Assembly (NCBI GenBank): GCA_946478915.1
Contig: CAMLER010000022.1
Location: 1 to 16,975, forward strand
Origin: an uncultured Chryseolinea sp.
Lineage (GTDB): Bacteria; Bacteroidota; Bacteroidia; Cytophagales; Cyclobacteriaceae
Reading direction: 5' to 3'
Length of the DNA stretch: 16,975 nt
Shown here: positions 8,192-15,292 of the stretch, in pieces
How positions within the stretch are numbered: position 1 is the first letter of the stretch
Layout: the number at the start of each line of letters is the position of its first letter
Translations under genes and position numbers: made by a program
The notes under the pieces: model-generated
The model's input: only the letters and a program-made list of their open reading frames with translations
Database searches by the model: none
What the model was told of the DNA's origin: nothing

Positions 8192-8199
8192 TATTTTTG
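8192..8199 (+). promoter_or_regulatory. Probable lacI -7 box
   Basis: TATTTTTG matches the Bacteroidota -7 consensus TAnnTTTG at every defined base. It lies 44 bp upstream of the lacI ATG and 11 bp after operator site 3. No clear -33 TTTG element is seen at the usual distance. Confidence 0.5.
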
Positions 8200-8243
8200 G
8201 TCAGGCAAAACTGAAATTTGGGACACTTGCGATAAATTGAGCC

Positions 8244-9272
8244 ATGAGTACACATAAAGACATTACGATCTACGACATCGCTGAGGCATTAAACTTATCT
8301 CCGGCAACTGTTAGCCGGGGTCTTAAGGAGCATCCGTCTATAAGAAAGGATACAAGAAAAAGAATACTCGACAAGGCGAAAGAAATGGGTTATCGCCAAA
8401 ACTTCTTCGCCAGTAACCTGAGACGAAACCGAACAAATACAATCGGCGTAATCGTACCGAGGCTCAATAGCTACTTCATGTCGACCGTTATTGCCGGGAT
8501 GGAAAAAATTGCAAATCAAGCTGGCTACAACCTCATCATCAGCCAATCGATGGAGTCTATTGCCAAAGAAGTGGTCAATGTTAAGACGTTGTATAATTCC
8601 AGAGTTGACGGTTTACTGGTATCGCTTGCCTATGCAACCGACGATATCGCCCATTTTGAAGATTTGCTTGACAAAGGCGTGCCACTAATATTTTTTGACC
8701 GGGTGTTCGAGCATCCTCAATGCACAAGTATTGTAATCGATAATTACCGTGCGGGATATGAGGTAACGCAACACCTCATCGCTCAGGGCTGTAAGCGGAT
8801 CGCGCACATTACTGCCAGCTTGAAAAGAAATGTCTATGCCGACCGGTTGAAAGGATATAAGCAAGCGTTGGCAGATAATGGCATTGCTTACGATGAAAAT
8901 CTGGTATTCATCAATAACCTTAGCGAACAGGCAGGAGTTGATGTATGTAAAACGCTGCTCCAGATGGACATCCGGCCGGATGCCATTTTTACGTCAAACG
9001 ACGCTTGCGCTGTTAGCTGTATTCGGGAAATCAAAAATGCTGGTTTAAATGTTCCGCGTGATATCGCTGTCGCAGGGTTTAATAATGATCCTTTGTCAAA
9101 GGTGATTGAGCCAAATCTCACAACCATCAATTACCCCGGGCATGAAATGGGCGAGGTAGCAGCGTCAACGCTTATACGACGGCTTGACGATCAACACGGT
9201 GCAAGCCTAAATACGATTGTTCTCCGGCATGAACTTATTATTAGGGAATCGACGAGTAGGACTAAAGTCTGA
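8244..9272 (+). CDS. LacI/GalR-family transcriptional regulator
   Basis: The protein has 342 residues, the normal length for the family. Residues 1-60 are the LacI HTH (ITIYDIAEALNLSPATVSRG, recognition helix around SPATVSRGL) and the hinge region (NFFASNLRRN, with the Leu that normally enters the central CG step). Residues about 62-340 are a periplasmic-binding-protein-like sensor: NTIGVIVPRLNSYFMSTVIA, DGLLVSLAYATDD, PLIFFDRVFE, IVIDNYRAGYEVTQHLIAQG, DAIFTSNDACAV, IAVAGFNNDPLSKVIEPNLT and a C-terminal ELIIRESTSR. It is divergent from susCD and convergent with uxuA. Four copies of a LacI-type palindrome surround it, upstream of susC, of itself and of aguA/uxuA, so it very likely controls this locus. 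The effector is not readable; glucuronate, a pathway intermediate or an aldouronic oligosaccharide is inferred. Repression is the family norm, but activation cannot be excluded. Confidence 0.93.
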   Translation: MSTHKDITIYDIAEALNLSPATVSRGLKEHPSIRKDTRKRILDKAKEMGYRQNFFASNLRRNRTNTIGVIVPRLNSYFMSTVIAGMEKIANQAGYNLIISQSMESIAKEVVNVKTLYNSRVDGLLVSLAYATDDIAHFEDLLDKGVPLIFFDRVFEHPQCTSIVIDNYRAGYEVTQHLIAQGCKRIAHITASLKRNVYADRLKGYKQALADNGIAYDENLVFINNLSEQAGVDVCKTLLQMDIRPDAIFTSNDACAVSCIREIKNAGLNVPRDIAVAGFNNDPLSKVIEPNLTTINYPGHEMGEVAASTLIRRLDDQHGASLNTIVLRHELIIRESTSRTKV

Positions 9273-9311
9273 AGTTTAAAGTTAAAGTTCAAGATTTGAA
9301 GTTTCAGGTTT
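9273..9311. repeat. Heptad-like tract directly after the lacI stop codon
   Basis: Starting at the base after the TGA, the tract reads AGTTTAAAGTTAAAGTTCAA and ends in TTTGAAGTTTCAGGTTT. It uses the same units as the tract that abuts the susD stop and has the same orientation relative to its gene. It fills nearly all of the 43-bp gap between the convergent lacI and uxuA genes, whose other end is at 9316. Confidence 0.7.
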
Positions 9312-9315
9312 CGGG

Positions 9316-10479
9316 TCAGCCTCGCATTGCTCGAACTATCCCCAACTCAAGGCCTCTTAGCTCGGCAAGTCCGCGAAGTCTGCCAATCGCTGTGTATCCG
9401 GGATAGGTCGTTTTTCTCAGGTCATCGAGCATTTGATGTCCATGGTCGGGTCGCATTGGTAAAGAGATTCCCCTCCTTTTCATGAGCAGCACAATCTCCT
9501 TAACAACTGTGTACATATCCACATCCCCGTCGAGATGATCGGCCTCGAAGAAATTTCCTTTATTGTCACGTTTAGTGCTTCTCAAGTGCAGAAAATGAAT
9601 ATGATTGCCCAGTCTTTGCACCATTCCAGCAAGATCGTTATCGGGTCGAACGCCGTACGACCCGGTGCAAAAGCAAAGCCCATTGGCGGGAGATGGCGCT
9701 GCGGCAATTAATTCAGCGGCATCCTTTTCTGTGCTTACGATTCGAGGCAAACCCAGGATGGGGAATGGAGGATCGTCTGGATGGATGGCCATCTTCAGGC
9801 CAACTTCCTCGGCAACCGGCACAATTTCCCGGAGGAAATAATGCAAATGTTCGCGAAGCTTCTTGTCATCGATTTGTTCGTATTGTATCAACGACGAAAG
9901 GATCTGCTCCCTTGTAAATCGTTCGTCGCTCCCGGGCAATCCTAAAAGCGCGTTTTTATAAACAGTTTCCTTTTGACTTTCTGTCATTGTTGAAAAGCGC
10001 TTTTCGGCGGCAGCAATTTCCTCCCGCGTGTAACTCTTTTCTCCATTAGGTCGCTTTAATATAAAAAGATCAAAAGCTGTAAATGCCGCTTTTTCGAAGT
10101 AAAGGGCTTTGCTCCCATCCGGCATTTCATAAGAGATATCGGTGCGCATCCAGTCTACAATAGGCATGAAGTTGTAAGTCACTACCTTCAAACCGCATTT
10201 CGCGACGTTTCTTAAACTTTGCTTGTAATTCTCAATGTATTGTTTGTAAGGGCCAGTTTGTTTTTTGATTTCTTCGCTCACTGGCAGACTTTCGATGACC
10301 GTCCACGTCAGTCCTGCGGCCTCCACTTCGGTAATCCTTTGCCGAATGTCTTCGATGGGCCACACCTGCCCTGGTGGAAGATGATGAAGGGCGGTTACAA
10401 CACCGGTGCATCCTGCCTGCCGGATATCCCATAAACTGGTTGGATCGTTGGGACCGTACCAACGCATCGTCTGCTCCAT
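9316..10479 (-). CDS. uxuA: Mannonate dehydratase
   Basis: UxuA dehydrates D-mannonate to 2-keto-3-deoxy-D-gluconate (EC 4.2.1.8) in cytoplasmic hexuronate catabolism. From the ATG at 10479 the protein has 387 residues, the usual length, and begins [20 protein letters not shown], which is nearly the standard UxuA N-terminus; an ATG two codons upstream (10485) is also possible. Other family blocks are [83 protein letters not shown] and MRPDHGHQ, which carry the metal- and substrate-binding His, Cys and Asp residues. No signal peptide is present, as expected. It converges with lacI and diverges from the alpha-glucuronidase. The perfect operator (site 4) lies about 212 bp upstream, so shared control is likely. 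The isomerase UxaC and reductase UxuB are not nearby. Confidence 0.95.
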   Translation of the reverse strand: MEQTMRWYGPNDPTSLWDIRQAGCTGVVTALHHLPPGQVWPIEDIRQRITEVEAAGLTWTVIESLPVSEEIKKQTGPYKQYIENYKQSLRNVAKCGLKVVTYNFMPIVDWMRTDISYEMPDGSKALYFEKAAFTAFDLFILKRPNGEKSYTREEIAAAEKRFSTMTESQKETVYKNALLGLPGSDERFTREQILSSLIQYEQIDDKKLREHLHYFLREIVPVAEEVGLKMAIHPDDPPFPILGLPRIVSTEKDAAELIAAAPSPANGLCFCTGSYGVRPDNDLAGMVQRLGNHIHFLHLRSTKRDNKGNFFEADHLDGDVDMYTVVKEIVLLMKRRGISLPMRPDHGHQMLDDLRKTTYPGYTAIGRLRGLAELRGLELGIVRAMRG

Positions 10480-10690
10480 TAACATAGTGGATTTTTTGAG
10501 GTGGGGTTTATTTTCTTATAAAAGTAATCGATACAGTTCAGGTTTGACAAACACTTTATCAGCAGGATCGCCATTCTGTGGCTCAATCCTGTATCACCAG
10601 TCGGGTCCTGCGTACAGGCAAAGCGTTAGGTGACATAAGACAAATCATTTCGGTTTGTTTTCGCTAAATGTCTATACTCTAAGCTTAAAA

Positions 10691-10704
10691 TGCAACCGGT
10701 TGCA
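10691..10704. promoter_or_regulatory. LacI-type operator (site 4), perfect palindrome between uxuA and aguA
   Basis: TGCAACCGGTTGCA is a perfect 14-bp palindrome with a central CG, and is the best copy of the motif in the window. It lies 9 bp upstream of a -7-like box facing aguA. It overlaps the first possible ATG of the aguA frame (10690), which argues that this ATG is not the true start. Confidence 0.8.
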
Positions 10705-10713
10705 AAAAATTCG

Positions 10714-10721
10714 TTTATTTG
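10714..10721 (+). promoter_or_regulatory. Probable aguA -7 box
   Basis: TTTATTTG differs from TAnnTTTG at one defined base and lies 9 bp after operator site 4. Transcription would start near 10728, about 90 nt before the proposed aguA ATG at 10819. Confidence 0.4.
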
Positions 10722-10818
10722 TATGGAGAGTGAAGTCTGGAAAAAATGGAAGAGTTGCCAATATCACCTTTCTCAACCATCTCACATAAAGCGTCTGATA
10801 TATCATAACAAAATATCT

Positions 10819-12987
10819 ATGCTCAGAATATTTACTGTAAGCGCAATTATCTTATTTCTGATAACCTCCCTTCGAACCTCTGCTGAAGATGGTTACCGCC
10901 TTTGGCTGCGTTACGATCTTGTCCCTGATGTGAAATTGAGAACAGAATATTCAGCTGCCATAGCTCAGGTAGTGCTTGCAAACAAGTCCGACATCCTGGA
11001 CGCGGCAGCAAATGAGCTGCGACTCGCACTCGTAGGATTGACAGGTAAGCAGCCTGTCGTAACCAATGTACTTTCTAAATCCGGGTCTGTAATACTGGGA
11101 ACGCAGTCCTCTTCTTTAATCGCGGCACTAAATGTCAATGACAAGCTAATGGCTTTGGGTGAGGAAGGATTTTATATATTTTCCACGACGATCGATGGCA
11201 AAAAATGTATTGTAATTGCCGCGAACGAAGATGCGGGCGTATTGTACGGAGCATTTCATTTCATCAGCATGCTCCAAACATCACAAAATATTAAAAATCT
11301 TTCCCTGCAAAAAGCTCCCAAAATTAAACATCGTATTCTAAACCATTGGGATAACCTCGACCGGACGGTAGAACGCGGCTATGCAGGCTTTTCTTTGTGG
11401 GATTGGCACAAATTACCAGACTATCTCGATCCACGTTATGTGGATTATGCCCGTGCAAATGCGTCGATCGGAATTAACGGTTCTGTGCTGACAAATGTGA
11501 ATTCCAATGCGCAGATCCTTACCGAGCCTTATTTGAAAAAGGTAGCAGCGTTGGCAGATGTCTTTCGTCCTTACGGAATAAAAGTTTATCTCACTGCGCG
11601 TTTTAGTGCTCCTGTTGAGATCGGAGGATTGTCAACAGCAGACCCGCTCGACCCGGCCGTTCAAAAATGGTGGAGAGAAAAGATTGATGAGATTTACAGT
11701 TATGTTCCGGATTTCGGCGGCTTCGCCGTAAAGGCTAATTCAGAAGGTCAGCCAGGTCCGCAAAATTACAATCGGGATCATGCGGATGGGGCGAACCTCC
11801 TCGCTGATGCCTTAGCGCCGCACAACGGTATAGTTATGTGGCGTGCCTTCGTATATGATAATAAGGTGCCCGAAGACAGAGCAAAACAGGCATACAATGA
11901 GTTCAAGCCCCTGGATGGAAAGTTTAGAAAAAATGTGATGGTACAGGTAAAGAATGGTCCTATTGACTTTCAGCCGCGAGAGCCTTTCCACCCTTTGTTT
12001 GGCGCTATGCCACAAACACCAATAAACATTGAATTTCAAATTACTCAGGAATATCTGGGATTCGCCACCCATCTGGTGTACCTGGCACCACTTTTCAAGG
12101 AATGTCTGGACGCCGACACCTACGCAAAGGGAAAAGGTTCGTTCGTTTATAAGGTTATTGACGGCTCCTTGGACAATCATGAATTGACGGGTATCGCAGG
12201 CGTTGCAAATATCGGAAACGACAGAAACTGGTGTGGTCACCCCTTTGCGCAGGCAAATTGGTTTGCATATGGAAAATTAGCCTGGGATCCGACATCAACG
12301 TCAGAAGACATCGCTGAGCAATGGATCCGCATGACGTTTTCTCAAGACCTGGCGGTGGTCAAGTCGCTGTCGTCCATGATGCTTTCCTCAAGAGAAGTCC
12401 TGGTCAACTACATGACACCGCTTGGGCTTCATCATATCATGGGGTGGGACCACCATTATGGACCCGGTCCCTGGATAAAAGACAAACCGAGGGCAGACTG
12501 GACTTCCGTTTACTATCATAAGGCCGACAGCTTCGGCCTCGGATTCGATCGAACCCAGAATGGAAGTGGTGCTTTACTTCAATACGCGCCAGAGGTGCAG
12601 AAGCAATATAATTCCATAGAGCAGTGTCCGGAGAATTTGCTTTTATGGTTTCACCATGTGTCATGGGACAAAAAAATGAAATCAGGCAGGACACTCTGGG
12701 AAGAACTTTGCTTCAAATACTATCAAGGGGCGCAGTCTGTTAAAGATATGCAAGACGCGTGGGAGGCTATGAAAGGTAAGGTAGATCCTGACCGATTTGT
12801 ACAGGTAAAAACCCTTCTAAACATTCAATACAAAGAGGCTTTGTGGTGGAGAAACTCGTGCGTCTTGTACTTTCAGACCTTTTCGAAAAAGGATATACCT
12901 GCGGGCCTGGAGAAACCCGAGAAAACTCTAAAATATTATGAGGGCCTTCACTTTCCTTTTGCGCCCGGTATCCGACCTAAATGGTAA
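10819..12987 (+). CDS. aguA: Secreted alpha-glucuronidase, GH67
   Basis: GH67 enzymes release (4-O-methyl)glucuronic acid from the non-reducing end of aldouronic oligosaccharides derived from glucuronoxylan. From the ATG at 10819 the protein has 722 residues and begins with the signal peptide MLRIFTVSAIILFLITSLRT. The open frame reaches back to 10690, but those 43 residues would precede the signal peptide and their first ATG lies in the operator. The catalytic residues align in order and spacing with the known GH67 triad: Glu309 in VKANSEGQPGP (acid), Asp383 in NGPIDFQPREP and Glu411 in EFQITQEYLG (bases); the Asp-Glu distance of 28 equals that in the Cellvibrio enzyme (365/393). Other family blocks are RILNHWDNLDRTVERGYAG, LWDWHKLP, MWRAFVYD and HHYGPGPW. 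The likely location is the periplasm. The gene is divergent from uxuA and ends at a strong terminator. Confidence 0.95.
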   Translation: MLRIFTVSAIILFLITSLRTSAEDGYRLWLRYDLVPDVKLRTEYSAAIAQVVLANKSDILDAAANELRLALVGLTGKQPVVTNVLSKSGSVILGTQSSSLIAALNVNDKLMALGEEGFYIFSTTIDGKKCIVIAANEDAGVLYGAFHFISMLQTSQNIKNLSLQKAPKIKHRILNHWDNLDRTVERGYAGFSLWDWHKLPDYLDPRYVDYARANASIGINGSVLTNVNSNAQILTEPYLKKVAALADVFRPYGIKVYLTARFSAPVEIGGLSTADPLDPAVQKWWREKIDEIYSYVPDFGGFAVKANSEGQPGPQNYNRDHADGANLLADALAPHNGIVMWRAFVYDNKVPEDRAKQAYNEFKPLDGKFRKNVMVQVKNGPIDFQPREPFHPLFGAMPQTPINIEFQITQEYLGFATHLVYLAPLFKECLDADTYAKGKGSFVYKVIDGSLDNHELTGIAGVANIGNDRNWCGHPFAQANWFAYGKLAWDPTSTSEDIAEQWIRMTFSQDLAVVKSLSSMMLSSREVLVNYMTPLGLHHIMGWDHHYGPGPWIKDKPRADWTSVYYHKADSFGLGFDRTQNGSGALLQYAPEVQKQYNSIEQCPENLLLWFHHVSWDKKMKSGRTLWEELCFKYYQGAQSVKDMQDAWEAMKGKVDPDRFVQVKTLLNIQYKEALWWRNSCVLYFQTFSKKDIPAGLEKPEKTLKYYEGLHFPFAPGIRPKW

Positions 12988-13055
12988 CATAATTCAACGG
13001 TACACAATTTGTGATAATGTTATCGGCTTATCCGCCTCAACGGAAAATAAAGCCT

Positions 13056-13100
13056 TGAGGCTTTTGAAACAGACGGTTTTGAAAGCCTCATCTTTTTTTT
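13056..13100 (+). terminator. Intrinsic terminator after aguA
   Basis: TGAGGCTTT (13056-13064) pairs perfectly with AAAGCCTCA (13082-13090) across a 17-nt loop, followed by TC and a run of eight T. It lies 69 bp after the aguA stop. Confidence 0.85.
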
Positions 13101-13543
13101 GAGCAATTTCAATTGTTGTATTTTATCTCAACTGTGGATTTTTTGTCCCATTTCCAGGGATTTGTCTTTTCGAAAAACATACCTAAAAATCAGTATAACA
13201 TAAATAATCGGGTTCGGGAATGGATATCGCGCCAGGCCTTTCGGATAAGGTATGCCGAATGCCCGAGGGTGCTATTCTTTTCCGTGGGTATATTGACCCT
13301 TGAATCATAACGATATAGCTATACGCCGAATTGGCATTTAATTTTTCATCAAGCATTTTCTCAAGCATTTTCGCCAGAAGGAAAAAATGTGGAAAAAAAT
13401 TCATTGCCATCGGTCGAGTTTCTACAACATTTTGACATAATTCTGACGAACTATTCTCCTATTAAGAGGCTATCATTTTTAATTAAGGGGCACCATTTTT
13501 GACCTCTTTATTGGAAAATTAATTTCAAAAACCCTGTAAGATT
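13101..13543. other. 443-bp gap upstream of the BON-domain gene
   Basis: I see no gene here; the short open frames have no recognisable features. The gap holds a 12-bp tandem repeat (listed separately), a short inverted repeat TTCGG/CCGAA at 13240-13259, and an AT-rich stretch before the BON gene. CATTTTTG at 13494-13501 is one base away from TAnnTTTG and might be its -7 box, but no matching upstream element is clear. Confidence 0.5.
13349..13372. repeat. 12-bp tandem repeat, two copies of TCAAGCATTTTC
   Basis: Two exact copies lie at 13349-13360 and 13361-13372, in the non-coding gap upstream of the BON-domain gene. Possible slippage product or paired binding site; nothing more can be said. 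Confidence 0.7.
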
Positions 13544-14485
13544 ATGAGAAACAGAAGTCACAACAGGCGAGGTGTATTGAATACATCCAACCCTGACTGG
13601 AATGAAGACCGTGGAAATTTCGGTCGCGGATACCGAAATCACGGATATGAAAACGACCGGGATTCGTTTAATTATGGTAATGAAGGCAATTTGGGATATG
13701 GTACATCCATCGGTGGACGTTACAGCGACTATGGTTCCGACAGAAATTATAATGAAAGAGGTGGATACAATGAGAATCAATTCAGTCGGGATTCAGGATT
13801 TAATCGGGGACGATATAGTGGTGATCGCGATGAAGGGTACGGATCTTCCAACGATTGGCGCGGTTCATCCGGCGATTATGGAAGAGATTACCTGAATTAT
13901 GGAAGTGAGCGTGGTGCAAATGATCGCAGCAAAGATGACTATGATCGCTATAACAGAGAAGGAAGGAATTACACTCGCGGAGGTGGAAACTTCGGCGGCG
14001 GCAGCTATGGTAGCGACTACAATAGAAATCGAAGAGGATATAATGAAGACCGCGATTGGTGGGACAGGACTTCTGATGAAGTGAGTTCCTGGTTTGGCGA
14101 CGAAGACGCGGAAAGACGAAGGGAAATGGATCGCCGTATGAGTGGCCAGCATAAAGGGAAAGGTCCTAAAGGATATACGCGGTCAGATGACCGTATCAAA
14201 GAAGATATAAACGACCGGTTAAGTGATGATGTATTTGTTGACGCATCATCAATAGATGTTACTGTAGAAAAAGGTGAAGTTACCTTGACAGGTACAGTTA
14301 GCACCAGGAGCGAAAAGAGAAGGTCGGAAGACATTGCAGAACAAGTTTCTGGGGTAAAAAATGTCGAAAACAGACTGCGTCTGGCATCTACGGTTTCTAC
14401 TGAAGGAAGTTGGGGGTCGTCTTCAGCAAGTTCAACAACATCTGAAAGTAGCAGCGATCGTTCAAAAACGAAGCAGGTATTTTGA
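13544..14485 (+). CDS. BON-domain protein with a long disordered Gly/Tyr/Arg/Asp/Asn-rich N-terminus
   Basis: The protein has 313 residues and no signal peptide or membrane helix. Residues 1 to about 170 are low-complexity, built from Gly, Tyr, Arg, Asp, Asn and Ser with many RGY, YGSD, YNxD and RGG-like pieces (for example RGGGNFGGGSYGSDYNRNRR). A short conserved amphipathic block follows at about 171-197 (DWWDRTSDEVSSWFGDEDAE). Residues about 211-281 form a BON domain: YTRSDDRIKEDINDRLSDD, VDASSIDVTVEKGEVTLTGT, and SEDIAEQVSGVKNVENRLRL. The tail is Ser/Thr-rich. BON domains occur in OsmY-type stress proteins and are thought to bind phospholipid. The WFGDEDAERRREMD plus BON arrangement recurs in uncharacterised bacterial proteins. 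A stress role is inferred from the family and from the neighbouring acidic protein. The molecular function is unknown. A strong hairpin follows the stop codon. Confidence 0.85.
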   Translation: MRNRSHNRRGVLNTSNPDWNEDRGNFGRGYRNHGYENDRDSFNYGNEGNLGYGTSIGGRYSDYGSDRNYNERGGYNENQFSRDSGFNRGRYSGDRDEGYGSSNDWRGSSGDYGRDYLNYGSERGANDRSKDDYDRYNREGRNYTRGGGNFGGGSYGSDYNRNRRGYNEDRDWWDRTSDEVSSWFGDEDAERRREMDRRMSGQHKGKGPKGYTRSDDRIKEDINDRLSDDVFVDASSIDVTVEKGEVTLTGTVSTRSEKRRSEDIAEQVSGVKNVENRLRLASTVSTEGSWGSSSASSTTSESSSDRSKTKQVF

Positions 14486-14489
14486 TTGG

Positions 14490-14517
14490 AGGCCCGGCTT
14501 GAACCGGGCCTATTTTC
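14490..14517 (+). terminator. Intrinsic terminator after the BON-domain gene
   Basis: AGGCCCGG (14490-14497) pairs with CCGGGCCT (14504-14511) across a 6-nt loop, followed by ATTTTC. It starts 4 bp after the stop codon and precedes the next gene by 25 bp, so the next gene is either attenuated by it or has its own promoter. Confidence 0.8.
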
Positions 14518-14542
14518 TTATCCTACGTCCTGATGTATTAAC

Positions 14543-15007
14543 ATGAAAAAAGCAACTAATAAAACGCAAAAGCCGAGGGCAAAGACCTCTAAGTCTAAAG
14601 TTTCAGATAGTGAAGCCAACGATTTTCCAGGTTATCCATTATATCCTTCGAACGAGGATATTATGAAGCGCGGGAGTCGTGTTGATGTCGATGTGAACGA
14701 GGCTATCGAACGAAATGATTCTCGGAAAATTGAGCCAGCGCAAGGTCCAGCAAAGGCTCCGGGTCCCGACTCGGATTTAACAAAAGATGATTTTCAAGCG
14801 TTGGGATCTGACGAAATCGAATCTACGGGGGATGACGAAATATTAACTAACCGAAGTTGGCCTGTGGATTTTACTGGCAATGAGTTAGACGTTCCCGGTA
14901 GCGAGGACGATGATTCACAAGAGCAAGTTGGCAGCGAAGATGAGGAAAATAATTCTTACAGCCTCGGAAGCGACCGCCACAGCGATTTGGATGAGGCAAA
15001 GACATAA
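14543..15007 (+). CDS. Small acidic protein of a conserved Bacteroidota type, function unknown
   Basis: The protein has 154 residues. It starts with a short Lys/Arg-rich segment (MKKATNKTQKPRAKTSKSKV) and then becomes strongly acidic. Two blocks look conserved in similar proteins I recall from Bacteroidota: FPGYPLYPSNEDI (about 28-40) and the C-terminal DFTGNELDVPGSEDD followed by VGSEDEENNSYSLGSDRH (about 109-146). There is no signal peptide, membrane helix or enzyme motif, and it is probably cytoplasmic and largely disordered. Such proteins are usually annotated as hypothetical. Its position directly after the BON-domain gene, 57 bp from that gene's stop with a hairpin between, suggests linked expression and a stress role, but this is inference. 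An apparent terminator follows at 15079. Confidence 0.75.
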   Translation: MKKATNKTQKPRAKTSKSKVSDSEANDFPGYPLYPSNEDIMKRGSRVDVDVNEAIERNDSRKIEPAQGPAKAPGPDSDLTKDDFQALGSDEIESTGDDEILTNRSWPVDFTGNELDVPGSEDDDSQEQVGSEDEENNSYSLGSDRHSDLDEAKT

Positions 15008-15048
15008 CTTTAACGTCTCTTGCATTATCTTTTAGGGTAATTATAAAA

Positions 15049-15062
15049 AAGTATGTATACTT
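15049..15062. promoter_or_regulatory. Inverted repeat AAGTATGTATACTT
   Basis: AAGTAT and ATACTT flank a GT dinucleotide, just after the acidic-protein gene and 17 bp before the hairpin at 15079. It could be a regulator site or chance in AT-rich sequence. Confidence 0.3.
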
Positions 15063-15078
15063 AACGCTTGAAAGAAGC

Positions 15079-15115
15079 GGGAGTCCAAACTTTGCGTACC
15101 ATCTCCCTTTTTTTT
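15079..15115 (+). terminator. Probable intrinsic terminator after the acidic-protein gene
   Basis: GGGAG (15079-15083) and CTCCC (15103-15107) form a 5-bp GC-rich stem with a long loop, followed by eight T. The stem is short but the T-run is good. The remaining 177 bp before the next gene show no recognisable feature. Confidence 0.55.
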
Positions 15116-15292
15116 AATTCCGTTGAGGTCCAAGCGATGCCGCGTGTGCATTCCGTGCAATTTTCCCTATTGTATTTTTATAATTCTTGATCTCTAAAAG
15201 CGGTGTGAGAGACAAGCGGTATAAGAAATAAGTTCCAACCCTTTCGAGGAAGGAATGGTCTGAGTACTTTTTTCTTTAAATGCGTAATAACT

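Larger units (their letters stand above)
10480..10818. other. Intergenic region between divergent uxuA and aguA
   Basis: This 339-bp gap holds operator site 4 and a -7-like box for aguA. Between uxuA and the operator there is a weak inverted repeat, CCTGTA (10588-10593) with TACAGG (10613-10618). I found no convincing -7 box in the uxuA direction. The 98 bp between the aguA box and its ATG are open in the aguA frame but do not look coding. Confidence 0.6.

Noticed and set aside
8634..8643. GCAACCG half-site inside the lacI coding region
   Set aside because: Only a half of the palindrome matches, and it lies in coding sequence; a chance match is likely.
10588..10618. CCTGTA/TACAGG inverted repeat upstream of uxuA as a riboswitch or terminator
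   Set aside because: Only six base pairs with a 19-nt loop and no T-run; it matches no riboswitch class I recognise.
12985..13022. TAACAT/ATGTTA inverted repeat at the aguA stop codon
   Set aside because: AT-rich and imperfect when extended; the real terminator is the stem and T8 run at 13056-13100.
13113..13410. Short open frames in the gap before the BON gene (65 aa plus, 75 aa minus)
   Set aside because: No recognisable motif or good start context; the minus one spans the 12-bp tandem repeat, and the stretch is AT-rich non-coding in character.
13602..14334. Several overlapping open frames on both strands across the BON-domain gene
   Set aside because: They arise from the skewed Gly/Arg/Asp/Asn codon composition of the low-complexity region; their products are monotonous (Ile/Thr/Val/Met-rich) and show no domain, whereas the main frame has a BON domain.
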